This document shows, one piece after another, positions 8,112 to 16,083 of a stretch of 64,000 bases of DNA. Location: assembly GCF_018263855.1 (NCBI RefSeq), contig NZ_CP073318.1, positions 9,486,001 through 9,550,000 of the forward strand. The letters are read 5' to 3'. A program made the translations under genes and the position numbers. Below the pieces are notes generated by a model, which worked only from the letters and a program-made list of their open reading frames with translations, was not told where the DNA came from and ran no database searches. Origin of the DNA: Kutzneria sp. CA-103260. Its GTDB lineage: Bacteria; Actinomycetota; Actinomycetes; Mycobacteriales; Pseudonocardiaceae. Every line of letters begins with the position of its first letter. Position 1 is the stretch's first letter.

Positions 8112-8153
8112 ACGGCGTGACGTGAGTTGCCGCCGTGAGAAGGTGCCCGGACC

Positions 8154-9173
8154 ATGTCCTCCGTGACGACTCAGCCGGAGCCCGCCCCAGCGGAGCGCGC
8201 AGCCGGCGAACCGATGCTCTCCGTTGCGGCAGTTGCCAGACGGCTCGGTGTCGCGCCCGCGACACTGCGCACCTGGGACCGCCGCTACGGCCTCGGGCCG
8301 ACCGACCACACGACCGGTCGGCACCGTCGCTACGGGGACCAGGACATCGCCCGGTTGGAACTCATGCAGCGGGCGCTGCTGCGCGGAGCGTCACCGGCCG
8401 AGGCGGCGAGCTACGCGCTGCGCAGCTCGCTGCCGGCGCAGCGGCTGACCCTGTCCCCGCCGCCGGCCGACCCGGCGGAGCTGATCGTCGGCGGCGACGC
8501 GGACGACGGCGAGCAGGTCAGCACTGGCGGCCGGGTGCTGCGGCTGCCGGGCGTGAGCCGGCAGGCCCGGGGTCTGGGCCGGGCGGCGATGGCCATGGAC
8601 GCCCTGGCAGTGCAGCAGCTGCTGCGCGACGCGGTGGCCGAGTTGGGCGTGCTGGACACCTGGAACTCCATGATCCGGCCGGTGCTGACCGGTATCGCCC
8701 AGCGCTGGCGGCACTCGGGCGAGGGCGTCGAGGTCGAGCACCTGTTCACGCAGTGCGTGACGGCCGCGCTGGCGGCAGCGCAGATCGGCGCGCCGGTGCC
8801 AGTGAATCCCCGGCCGGTGCTGCTTGCCTGCGTGCCGGAGGAGCAGCACAGCCTGCCGCTGCAGGCGCTGGCCGCCGCGCTGGCCCAGAAGGGCGTCGGC
8901 ACGATGCTGCTCGGCGCAGCGCTGCCGGCGGATGCACTGGGAGCGGCTATTCGGCGGATCGCGCCGGCGGCGGTGTTCCTCTGGGCCCAGTTGCCCCGGT
9001 ACGCCCACTGCACCCTGTTGACGGAGCTGCCGCGCACTCGGCAGCGGATCCGGCTGTTCGTCGGCGGCCCGGGCTGGCAGCAGAGCAAGCTGCCGCCGCA
9101 CGCGGAGCCGCTGGACTCGCTGTCCTCGGCGCTGGACCGCATCTCCTACGTGCTGCTGGGCGCCGATGGATGA
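8154..9173 (+). CDS. MerR-type regulator with cobalamin-binding-fold C-terminus
   Basis: The 339-residue protein starts with a MerR winged helix at about residues 21-90 (LSVAAVARRLGVAPATLRTWDRRYGL, with the GRHRRY and DIARLELMQR segments). After a long linker it ends in a cobalamin-binding-like Rossmann domain from about residue 215. The overall design is that of CarH/LitR B12 photoreceptors. The expected DxHxxG cobalamin motif reads EQHSLP here, so the lower B12 ligand His may be kept while the flanking Asp and Gly are lost. B12 binding is therefore uncertain. The gene stands among developmental regulators (whiD, bldM, shbA) and overlaps the next gene by 8 bp. Confidence 0.75.
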   Translation: MSSVTTQPEPAPAERAAGEPMLSVAAVARRLGVAPATLRTWDRRYGLGPTDHTTGRHRRYGDQDIARLELMQRALLRGASPAEAASYALRSSLPAQRLTLSPPPADPAELIVGGDADDGEQVSTGGRVLRLPGVSRQARGLGRAAMAMDALAVQQLLRDAVAELGVLDTWNSMIRPVLTGIAQRWRHSGEGVEVEHLFTQCVTAALAAAQIGAPVPVNPRPVLLACVPEEQHSLPLQALAAALAQKGVGTMLLGAALPADALGAAIRRIAPAAVFLWAQLPRYAHCTLLTELPRTRQRIRLFVGGPGWQQSKLPPHAEPLDSLSSALDRISYVLLGADG

Positions 9174-10026
9174 GTTCCTGCGGGACGCCGCCTTCGGCGG
9201 GAGTCCCGGCGCTGACGTGTCCAGGGCGGCGGCGTACGGCACGCCGAGGCAGCGCTGGCTGGCCGCTGTGGTGCTCGGCGGGCAGGGCCGCTACGCCGCC
9301 GCCACGGCGCTGCTGACCGAGCTGCGGCACACACCCGATCCGGTGTTGGCGTCACTGGCCGCGAGCACCTTGGCGTCTCAGCGCCGCCAGGTGGGGGGCC
9401 ATGCCGCCGCGCGACGGCTCGACGGGGAGGCGCTGGCCCGCCTGGCCGGCGTGGCGCCCGTGGCCGACGACCCCGACTGCGTTGACGCGGCGGGAGCTCT
9501 GGCCGACGCCCTGACCGGTCTGGCGGCGGACGCGATCGGTGCCGGCGGGCCGTCCCGTCGCCTGCTGGTGGTGGCGGCCGACACGGTCGAGCGGCTGGGT
9601 GGCACCGAGCGTCACCGCTGGCGGTCGCGGGTGCGGCTGGACTGGGTCCGCGCGGAGATCGACTTGGCTGCCGGCCGGCCGGCAGAGGCTCTGGAGCCGG
9701 CCGAGCGGGCGGTGGCCACGGCGACCGCCGCGGGGGCCGTCCGGCACCGCGTCAAGTCCCGGATGGTGCTCGCCGCCACCCTCGCGAACCTGCACGACGC
9801 GGTCTCGAAAGGGCGAGCTGAAGCCCTGTTGGAGTGTGATGTGCATCACAACGAGGCCCTGGGGCTACACCCCCTCGTGTGGCCCTGCGCACTGCTGTTG
9901 GGGGGCCTGCGACCCGATGGGGCGCATGCCTGGCACGAACGGGCTAAAGGGGTTCTGAGCTGCGTGTTGCTTCGTGCCGATCCGACCGCCCGATCGCTCG
10001 CGGCGGCCTCCGTCTGGGTGCCGTGA
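9166..10026 (+). CDS. Conserved protein of unknown function, helical-repeat-like
   Basis: This is a 286-residue, Ala/Arg-rich, mostly helical protein without signal peptide or membrane segment. Helix pairs such as RWLAAVVLGGQGRYAAATALL and the later EIDLAAGRPAEALEPAERAV resemble TPR units. The start ATG 9166 lies inside the end of the MerR-type gene (ATGGATGA), implying coupled translation. In mycobacteria a conserved protein of similar size (Rv3415c) occupies the corresponding place between whiB3 and sigD; orthology is likely but not proven here. The function is unknown. Confidence 0.6.
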   Translation: MDEFLRDAAFGGSPGADVSRAAAYGTPRQRWLAAVVLGGQGRYAAATALLTELRHTPDPVLASLAASTLASQRRQVGGHAAARRLDGEALARLAGVAPVADDPDCVDAAGALADALTGLAADAIGAGGPSRRLLVVAADTVERLGGTERHRWRSRVRLDWVRAEIDLAAGRPAEALEPAERAVATATAAGAVRHRVKSRMVLAATLANLHDAVSKGRAEALLECDVHHNEALGLHPLVWPCALLLGGLRPDGAHAWHERAKGVLSCVLLRADPTARSLAAASVWVP

Positions 10027-10104
10027 CGACGCTGCTCCGTTCCGGGGAACCCGGCCGGGACGGCATCCGGGCGAACTACTTGACGGATTAAGCACCGGAT
10101 CGTG

Positions 10105-10131
10105 TCAAGGTTTCCCGCCCCGCGTCCGATA
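10105..10131 (+). promoter_or_regulatory. Possible WhiG-type promoter for bldM-like gene
   Basis: The sequence TCAA-N17-CCGATA lies about 40 bp before the start of the bldM-like gene and resembles the sigma-WhiG/FliA consensus (TAAA, about 15 bases, GCCGATAA). A strong ribosome site AAAGGAG follows at about 10160. The match is partial and the spacing slightly long. Confidence 0.3.
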
Positions 10132-10172
10132 GGGGAAGAGGAACGTCACTCGGCTGTCGGAAAGGAGTCCCC

Positions 10173-10769
10173 GTGACGACGGTCTTGATCTGCGACGACC
10201 GCCGCAGCGTGCGGGAGGGGCTGACGCGTGTCATGTCGGCAGTCCCTGGGGTCAGTCGCATCGACTGCGTGGCACACGGTGACGAGTTGTTGGCGCGGTT
10301 CTCCCGGCAGCCCGTGGATGTCGTACTGGTGGGAACCCAGCGCGCCGTGCCGACCGGTGTCGAAGCGACCCGGCGGCTCGTCTCGGCCAACCCTCAGGCC
10401 AACGTCATCGTGTTCGGCGCGCCGGACGATGCGGGCAGTATCGCCGCCGCGATCGCCGGCGGGGCCCGCGGCTACCTGCGCTGGGACGCGTCCCGGCCGG
10501 AGTTGGTCGCCGCGCTCGCGCACACGCTGGCCAGCACCTCGGTGCCGGCGCCCCGCCAGCCGTCCGACCCGGGCGTGCAGCTCACCGAGCGCGAGCTGCA
10601 GGTGCTGCGGGGCATGAGTCAGGGCAAGAGCAACGGGCAGATCGGCCGCGAGCTGTACCTGTCCGAGGACACCGTCAAGACGCACGCCCGCCGCTTGTTC
10701 CGCAAGCTCGGCGTCCGGGACCGCGCCCAGGCCGTCGCGCACGGCTTCCGTCGCGGCCTGGTGTCCTGA
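10173..10769 (+). CDS. bldM: BldM-like atypical response regulator
   Basis: The 198-residue protein has a receiver domain (residues 1-118) and a LuxR-type DNA-binding domain (about 130-198) with LTERELQVLRGMSQGKSNGQ and the SEDTVKTHARRLFRKLG helix. The C-terminal half is nearly identical, from memory, to BldM of Streptomyces, which controls aerial hyphae and spore genes with WhiI. The residue matching the phospho-acceptor Asp54 of BldM is Gly54 (VVLVGTQRAVP), so phosphorylation control is excluded at that site. There is no partner kinase nearby. The order whiD-bldM-sigma-guaB is the same as in Streptomyces. Confidence 0.82.
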   Translation: MTTVLICDDRRSVREGLTRVMSAVPGVSRIDCVAHGDELLARFSRQPVDVVLVGTQRAVPTGVEATRRLVSANPQANVIVFGAPDDAGSIAAAIAGGARGYLRWDASRPELVAALAHTLASTSVPAPRQPSDPGVQLTERELQVLRGMSQGKSNGQIGRELYLSEDTVKTHARRLFRKLGVRDRAQAVAHGFRRGLVS

Positions 10770-10794
10770 AGCACGTCCCACTCGTAGGAGTGTC

Positions 10795-10824
10795 GGGGAC
10801 GCCACATTCTCCCTGGGCGTCCCC
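10795..10824 (+). terminator. Terminator after bldM-like gene
   Basis: A 9-bp stem, GGGGACGCC at 10795-10803 with GGCGTCCCC at 10816-10824, has a 12-base loop and begins 25 bp after the stop. The rest of the 316-bp gap to shbA (up to 11085) shows no gene and no clear promoter motif. Confidence 0.65.
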
Positions 10825-11085
10825 CGAGCGGAGGGCGGGGACATCGGTTCCCCGCTACCGCCTTGTCACCGGTGTCGCAACCGCACTGGTCCGGCTCAGC
10901 GAATCCTGAGCTGGACTGGCCTGGTCTGCCTCCCGATGCCACACTCGGTGACGAAGGGTTACCCGCCGCGGCGTTACATTGCCGGGGTCGCCCGGTACGG
11001 TGAGTCCGACCGGGTTTGAGCGACCAACGTCTCGCGCGCCGACTCCTCGGCGTGCCCAGAAGTAACACCAGGGCTGTTGTCTGCG

Positions 11086-11658
11086 ATGAGCACTACGGGG
11101 GACGGACTGGACGCCGCAGTGGGCGCGGCCGTTGATGGCGACCGCCAGGCCATCGAGCGTGTCCTGGCGTCGATCCGCCCTCTGGTGGTGCGGTACTGCC
11201 GCGCCCGTGTCGGCAGGCAGGAGAGGTCTTTCGCCTCGGCGGACGACGTCGCCCAGGAGGTGTGTCTCGCGGTGCTCACGGCGCTGCCCGGTTACCGCGA
11301 TCAGGGCCGGCCGTTTCTCGCCTTCGTGTACGGCATCGCCGCGCACAAGGTCGCTGACGCGCACCGCGCGGCCGCCCGCAACCGCGCCGAGCCCGTTCCC
11401 GAGGTGCCGGACGCCCCGGAGACCGACGCCGGGCCGGAACAGCGCGCCATGCACGGCGAGCTGTCCGAGCGCATGGCGCAGCTGCTGCGCATCCTGCCCG
11501 CCAAGCAGCGGGAGATCCTGTTGCTCCGCGTGGTCGTCGGGCTGTCGGCCGAGGAGACCGCGGACGCGGTGGGCTCGACCCCGGGCGCGGTCCGCGTGGC
11601 GCAGCACCGGGCACTGGCACGACTACGCAAGACGTTGGCAGCGGAGGAGGTGGTCTGA
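11086..11658 (+). CDS. shbA: ECF-type sigma factor ShbA/SigD
   Basis: The 190-residue protein carries sigma region 2 (DDVAQEVCLAVLTALPGYRDQG, about residues 50-75) and region 4 (LPAKQREILLLRVVVGLSAEE and the recognition helix TPGAVRVAQHRALARLRK). It matches mycobacterial SigD and streptomycete ShbA, the latter driving transcription of the principal sigma gene hrdB. Start ATG 11086 is preferred to an in-frame TTG at 11077. The gene runs directly into the anti-sigma gene with no gap, and both precede guaB as in Mycobacterium. Confidence 0.9.
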   Translation: MSTTGDGLDAAVGAAVDGDRQAIERVLASIRPLVVRYCRARVGRQERSFASADDVAQEVCLAVLTALPGYRDQGRPFLAFVYGIAAHKVADAHRAAARNRAEPVPEVPDAPETDAGPEQRAMHGELSERMAQLLRILPAKQREILLLRVVVGLSAEETADAVGSTPGAVRVAQHRALARLRKTLAAEEVV

Positions 11659-12663
11659 GTGGCCGAGCAGCACGGGCCCGGCGATGAGGATGCCGCCAAG
11701 AGAGACTGGCCGTTCAGCGGCCGTCTGGTGGGAGACCTGGGCGTCAGCAGACCGGTGTTGACCGGCGACGACCCGCTGGACGCGGTGAACGGGTTCGACC
11801 TCGGCGGTGACATGCCGGTGGACCTGGGGGCGGTCCGGGCCGACGACGCCCTGCTGGACGCCCTCGGCGGGGGCAATCCCGATCTGAACTCCGCGCTCGC
11901 CGGCCACGAGCTGAGCGCGCTGCTGCTGTCCTGGCGGCGAGACGTGGACAGCGAGCCCTTCGGCGAGCTCGTCGACACCGAGACGGCGGCCCAGACCGTG
12001 CTGGACGCCCGGCGCGCCGCCCGCCGCCGACCCCGACTTCTGGTCCCGCTGGCCACCGCGGCCGCCGTGCTGGCCATCGCCTTCACCGGCGTGAGCCTCG
12101 CCGCCCGCGACGCCAGGCCCGGTGACGCCCTCTGGGGGCTTACCCAGATGCTCTACACCGACCACGCGCACTCCATCGAGGCCGCGGTGGCCGTCGAGTC
12201 CGACCTGAACGCCGCCCGCTCGGCCCTGAACCAGGGCCGCATCGGCGACGCCCGCTCGGCCCTGGCCAACGCCCAGAGCTCGCTGCCGCTGGTGTCCACC
12301 GAGGACGGCCGCTCGGACCTGTCCAAGACCCACCAGAGCCTGGTCAACGAGCTCAACACCACCACGTCGCAGCCCACGTCGCCGTCGAAGCCGTCCTCGC
12401 CGACGCTGACCTCCGACCCGGGCACCACCAGCACGCCGCCGTCGAGCACCACCACGACCGCGCCGACCACCACCACGACCACGTCGTCCACGCCGCCGTC
12501 GTCCAGCTCGCCGCCCCCGTCGACCAGCGCGTCCTCGGAGAGCGGCGGCAGCCCCAAGAACGGTGTGCCGGACCCGGGCAGCGGCACCCCGCCGGCCGGC
12601 GGCTCCAGCAGCAGTGGCTCCAGCGGCAACGCGCCCAGCGGCAACACACCGCCCACGAGCTGA
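11659..12663 (+). CDS. rsdA: Anti-sigma-D factor RsdA
   Basis: RsdA holds SigD at the membrane and releases it on regulated proteolysis. The N-terminal part contains the sigma-binding segment VDLGAVRADDALLDALGG followed by HELSALLLSWRRDV. One membrane helix, LLVPLATAAAVLAIAFTGVSLAA, lies at about residues 126-148. The outside part has a helical region and a long Ser/Thr/Pro-rich tail. Start GTG 11659 immediately follows the sigma stop, so the two are coupled. The tail length (over 100 low-complexity residues) is longer than in mycobacteria. Confidence 0.88.
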   Translation: MAEQHGPGDEDAAKRDWPFSGRLVGDLGVSRPVLTGDDPLDAVNGFDLGGDMPVDLGAVRADDALLDALGGGNPDLNSALAGHELSALLLSWRRDVDSEPFGELVDTETAAQTVLDARRAARRRPRLLVPLATAAAVLAIAFTGVSLAARDARPGDALWGLTQMLYTDHAHSIEAAVAVESDLNAARSALNQGRIGDARSALANAQSSLPLVSTEDGRSDLSKTHQSLVNELNTTTSQPTSPSKPSSPTLTSDPGTTSTPPSSTTTTAPTTTTTTSSTPPSSSSPPPSTSASSESGGSPKNGVPDPGSGTPPAGGSSSSGSSGNAPSGNTPPTS

Positions 12664-12674
12664 CCCAGATGTTG

Positions 12675-12719
12675 GGAAGGGGGCATTCCTGGCGTTGAGC
12701 GCCAGGAATGCCCCCTTCC
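12675..12719. terminator. Long inverted-repeat terminator, family A copy 1
   Basis: A perfect 20-bp stem (12675-12694 with 12700-12719) starts with GGAAGGGGGCATTCC and has the 5-base loop TTGAG. It separates convergent rsdA and the DUF5319 gene. A second member with the same architecture is at 57628-57672. Confidence 0.8.
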
Positions 12720-12762
12720 GGGCATTAAGGGTGGGGCGTCACAGTGTGAGCTTGATCGCAGT

Positions 12763-13152
12763 TCAGCGGGCGCTTTCGCGCTCGTTGACGCCGTCCGCGT
12801 AGCCCCGGCAGTACTCCCAGCTCACGTAGTCGGCCGGGTCCGGGTCGAAGGCCGGCTCGTGCGGCCGCATGTGGCCGTCGTGCAGCAGCTGCTCCAGGCT
12901 GGCCCGCAGCAGGGCCCAGTCGTGGTAGTGCGGCTCGTCGCAGTCGCCGCAGTCCACCACCACGCCGCGTACCCCGCGCGGCTCCAGCAGCGCCTGGTAG
13001 ACGGCGAGATCGCTGAGGTCGTTGATCAGCTCGGCCCGCTCCTCCTCGCCGATCGGGCCGTGCTCGTGGTCGTCGTCGGCATCGCGCAGCGCCCGAGCGG
13101 GGTCGTCGGGGTCGCCCGCGAAGGGGTCTGGAGGCAACGCGTCGTGCGGCAC
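12763..13152 (-). CDS. DUF5319 family protein, Rv3412-like
   Basis: This is a 129-residue acidic cytoplasmic protein. It contains VVVDCGDCDEPHYHDWALL at about residues 65-83, a cluster of two Cys and two His that could bind a metal, and ends with YVSWEYCRGYADG. The family is restricted to actinobacteria, and the mycobacterial member Rv3412 holds the same place between rsdA and guaB2. The function is unknown. It starts with GTG 13152 and runs opposite to its neighbours. Confidence 0.8.
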   Translation of the reverse strand: MPHDALPPDPFAGDPDDPARALRDADDDHEHGPIGEEERAELINDLSDLAVYQALLEPRGVRGVVVDCGDCDEPHYHDWALLRASLEQLLHDGHMRPHEPAFDPDPADYVSWEYCRGYADGVNERESAR

Positions 13153-13268
13153 GACCCCGCACGGTACCGCGCCAGTCCAGAGATGGCTCCGGATACCATG
13201 GACTCAGGCGCTCCGCCTGCGAAAATCCACCCTTTGTAGTCAGTGCAGGAAGGCCAGAGGCCCGAATC

Positions 13269-14777
13269 ATGACCGAGCTCACCGCTCACGCCACGCCGTC
13301 GAAGTTCGCCATGGTCGGACTGACCTTCGACGATGTGTTGTTGCTGCCCGCCGAGTCCGACGTCATCCCGAGCCAGGTCGACACCTCGACCAAGCTTTCC
13401 CGCAACGTGACGCTGCGCATCCCGCTGGTCTCCGCCGCGATGGACACCGTGACCGAGGCCCGGATGGCCATCGCCATGGCCCGCCAGGGCGGCATCGGCG
13501 TGCTGCACCGCAACCTGTCCATCGAGGAGCAGACCGCGCAGGCCGAGGTGGTCAAGCGGTCCGAGGCCGGCATGGTGACCGACCCGGTGACCTGCTCGCC
13601 GGACGCCACCCTGGCCGAGGTGGACGCGTTGTGCGGGAAGTTCCGCATCTCCGGCGTGCCAGTGACCGAGCCGGACGGCAAGCTGATCGGCATCATCACC
13701 AACCGGGACATGCGCTTCGAGGTCGACCACAGCCGCCCGGTGCGCGAGGTGATGACCCAGGGCCCGCTGGTCACCGCCCAGGTGGGCGTGTCGGCCGAGG
13801 CCGCGCTGGGGCTACTGCGCCGGCACAAGATCGAGAAGCTGCCGATCGTGGACGGCGACGGCAAGCTGCGTGGCCTGATCACCGTGAAGGACTTCGTCAA
13901 GACCGAGCAGTACCCGATGGCCACCAAGGACCCGGACGGCCGGCTGATCTGCGGCGCCGCGGTCGGCGTCGGCGAGGACGCCTACGCCCGGGCGATGAGC
14001 CTGGCCGAGGCCGGTGTGGACGTGCTGATGGTGGACACCGCGCACGGCCACTCCCGCAGCGTGCTGGAGATGGTGGCCCGGCTGAAGAAGGACCTGGGCG
14101 ACAGCGTCGACATCGTCGGCGGCAACGTGGCCACCCGGGTCGGCGCGCAGGCCATGGTGGACGCGGGCGCGGACGGCGTGAAGGTCGGCGTCGGCCCCGG
14201 CTCGATCTGCACCACCCGGGTGGTCGCCGGCGTCGGCGTGCCGCAGATCAGCGCCATCTACGAGGCCGACCAGGCCTGCCGCCCGGCCGGCGTGCCGGTC
14301 ATCGGCGACGGCGGCATCCAGTACTCCGGCGACATCGCCAAGGCCATCGCCGCCGGCGCCAGCGCGGTGATGATGGGCGGCCTGCTCGGCGGCACCGCCG
14401 AGGCCCCCGGCGACCTGATCCTGGTCAACGGCAAGCAGTTCAAGATCTACCGCGGGATGGGCTCGCTGGGCGCGATGCAGTCCCGGGGTCAGGCCAAGTC
14501 CTACTCCAAGGACCGCTACTTCCAGGACGACGTGCTCAACGAGGACAAGCTGGTGCCGGAGGGCATCGAGGGCCGGGTGCCGTTCCGCGGCCCGCTGTCC
14601 CAGGTCACCCACCAGCTGATCGGCGGCCTGCGGGCCGGCATGGGCTACACCGGCTCCAGCACCATCGCCGAGCTCCAGGACAAGCAGTTGGTGCGCATCA
14701 CCGCGGCCGGCCTGAAGGAGTCCCACCCGCACGACATCACCATGACCGTGGAGGCACCCAACTACACCACTCGCTGA
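13269..14777 (+). CDS. guaB: Inosine-5'-monophosphate dehydrogenase
   Basis: IMPDH oxidises IMP to XMP with NAD+, the committed step to GMP. The 502-residue protein has the TIM barrel, two CBS regulatory domains at about residues 110-225, the catalytic loop GPGSICTTRVV with its nucleophilic cysteine, and the GMGSLGAM segment of the mobile flap. It is complete and normal. It starts with ATG 13269 after an AGGAAGG-like site. The folded intergenic element lies between it and guaB3. Confidence 0.96.
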   Translation: MTELTAHATPSKFAMVGLTFDDVLLLPAESDVIPSQVDTSTKLSRNVTLRIPLVSAAMDTVTEARMAIAMARQGGIGVLHRNLSIEEQTAQAEVVKRSEAGMVTDPVTCSPDATLAEVDALCGKFRISGVPVTEPDGKLIGIITNRDMRFEVDHSRPVREVMTQGPLVTAQVGVSAEAALGLLRRHKIEKLPIVDGDGKLRGLITVKDFVKTEQYPMATKDPDGRLICGAAVGVGEDAYARAMSLAEAGVDVLMVDTAHGHSRSVLEMVARLKKDLGDSVDIVGGNVATRVGAQAMVDAGADGVKVGVGPGSICTTRVVAGVGVPQISAIYEADQACRPAGVPVIGDGGIQYSGDIAKAIAAGASAVMMGGLLGGTAEAPGDLILVNGKQFKIYRGMGSLGAMQSRGQAKSYSKDRYFQDDVLNEDKLVPEGIEGRVPFRGPLSQVTHQLIGGLRAGMGYTGSSTIAELQDKQLVRITAAGLKESHPHDITMTVEAPNYTTR

Positions 14778-14805
14778 GTTGGTCTAGTCTCGTCAGGTTT
14801 GCGTG

Positions 14806-14922
14806 CGAGGTCGCGCCGGTGCCTGGACCGCGGCCTTGTGTCGATCGAGTCTGTCCATCGATCGACACAAGGCAAGGGAAGGCACCGGCTTAGAGCGACC
14901 TCGACCCGCCCGGAACGGGCGG
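14806..14922. repeat. Folded intergenic element, copy 2
   Basis: Same architecture as copy 1 at 7149-7294. The outer stem is 9 bp (14806-14814 with 14895-14903), then a one-sided bulge TTAGA, then the 10-bp stem GCCGGTGCCT (14815-14824) with 14880-14889. The inner variable stem is a perfect 16 bp (14833-14848 with 14858-14873). A 7-bp hairpin with a GAA loop is at 14906-14922. It lies about 30 bp before guaB3. Stem sequences differ from copy 1, mostly in paired fashion. Confidence 0.72.
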
Positions 14923-14952
14923 CATGGGCACTGTGTGGAAAAGGGGATGGCC

Positions 14953-16083
14953 GTGCGGGATCTGGTCGAAATCGGGATGGGTCGCTCCGCGCGGCGGGCA
15001 TACGAGCTGGATGACATCGAGATCATCCCGTCGCGGCGGACGCGGTCGTCCAAGGACGTGTCGACGTCCTGGCAGATCGACGCCTACCGCTTCGACATCC
15101 CGCTGATCACGCACCCGACGGACGCGGTGGTCTCGCCGCGCACCGCGGTGGCGGTCGGCGAGCTGGGCGGGCTGGGCGTGCTCAACGCCGAGGGCCTGTG
15201 GGCCCGGCACAGCGACGTCGAGGACGCCATGTTCCGGCTCACCCGGGCCGCCGAGGAGGACGACCCGCTGGCCGTCACCCGGCTGCTGCAGGAGCTGCAC
15301 TCCGCGCCGATCCAGGCCGACCTGCTGGCCGAGGCGATCAAGCAGGTGCGGGACTCGGGCGTCACGGTGGCGGTGCGGGTCAGCCCGCAGCGGGCCGCCG
15401 AGCTGACCCCGGACCTGCTGGCCGCGGGCGTCGAGGTCCTGGTGCTGCAGGGCACGATCGTGTCGGCCGAGCACGTGGCCCGCGACGGCGAGCCGATCAA
15501 CCTCAAGCAGTTCATCGCCGACCTGGACGTGCCGGTGATCGCCGGCGGCGTCGGCGACTACCGGACGGCCATGCACCTGATGCGCACCGGCGCGGCCGGC
15601 GTGATCGTCGGCTACGGGCACTCCAGCGGCGTCACCACCACCGACCAGGTGCTGGGCATCGGCGTGCCGATGGCCACCGCCATCGCCGACGCGGCGGCGG
15701 CCCGCCGGGACTACCTGGACGAGACCGGCGGCCGCTACGTGCACGTGATCGCCGACGGCGGCGTGCACTCCAGCGGGGACATCGCCAAGTCCATCGCCTG
15801 CGGCGCCGACGCGGTGATGCTGGGCGAGCCGCTGTCGGCCGCCACCGAGGCGCCCGGCCAGGGCCTGTACTGGACCTCGGCCGCCGCGCACCCGTCGGTG
15901 CCGCGCTCGCGGGTGACTGTCGGCGCCGAGGCCGAGGTGGACCTGCGCACGCTGCTGTTCGGGCCGTCCTCGGACCCGGACGGCGCGGTCAACCTGTTCG
16001 GCGCGCTGAAGCGGGCCATGGCCAAGACCGGCTACTCCGACCTCAAGGAGTTCCAGAAGGTCGGCCTCACGGTGCGCGGGTGA
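14953..16083 (+). CDS. guaB3: GuaB3 family IMP dehydrogenase-like protein
   Basis: GuaB3 is a compact IMPDH relative without CBS domains that accompanies guaB throughout actinobacteria. The protein (376 residues from GTG 14953; ATG 14947 is two codons earlier) begins RDLVEIGMGRSARRAYELDDI and keeps the phosphate-binding HVIADGGVHSSGDIAKS. The catalytic loop is replaced by GYGHSSGVTTTDQ, without the cysteine that attacks IMP, as is usual for actinobacterial members. Its reaction is therefore unclear. A purine-rich AAAAGGGG precedes the start. It overlaps the next gene by four bases. Confidence 0.88.
   Translation: MRDLVEIGMGRSARRAYELDDIEIIPSRRTRSSKDVSTSWQIDAYRFDIPLITHPTDAVVSPRTAVAVGELGGLGVLNAEGLWARHSDVEDAMFRLTRAAEEDDPLAVTRLLQELHSAPIQADLLAEAIKQVRDSGVTVAVRVSPQRAAELTPDLLAAGVEVLVLQGTIVSAEHVARDGEPINLKQFIADLDVPVIAGGVGDYRTAMHLMRTGAAGVIVGYGHSSGVTTTDQVLGIGVPMATAIADAAAARRDYLDETGGRYVHVIADGGVHSSGDIAKSIACGADAVMLGEPLSAATEAPGQGLYWTSAAAHPSVPRSRVTVGAEAEVDLRTLLFGPSSDPDGAVNLFGALKRAMAKTGYSDLKEFQKVGLTVRG

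Noticed and set aside
12360..12560. Repeats of ACC/TCG-rich sequence resembling a tandem array
   Set aside because: They encode the Ser/Thr/Pro-rich tail of RsdA in frame. The same applies to the Thr-codon run near 29880-29920 in the kinase stalk. No CRISPR spacing is present.
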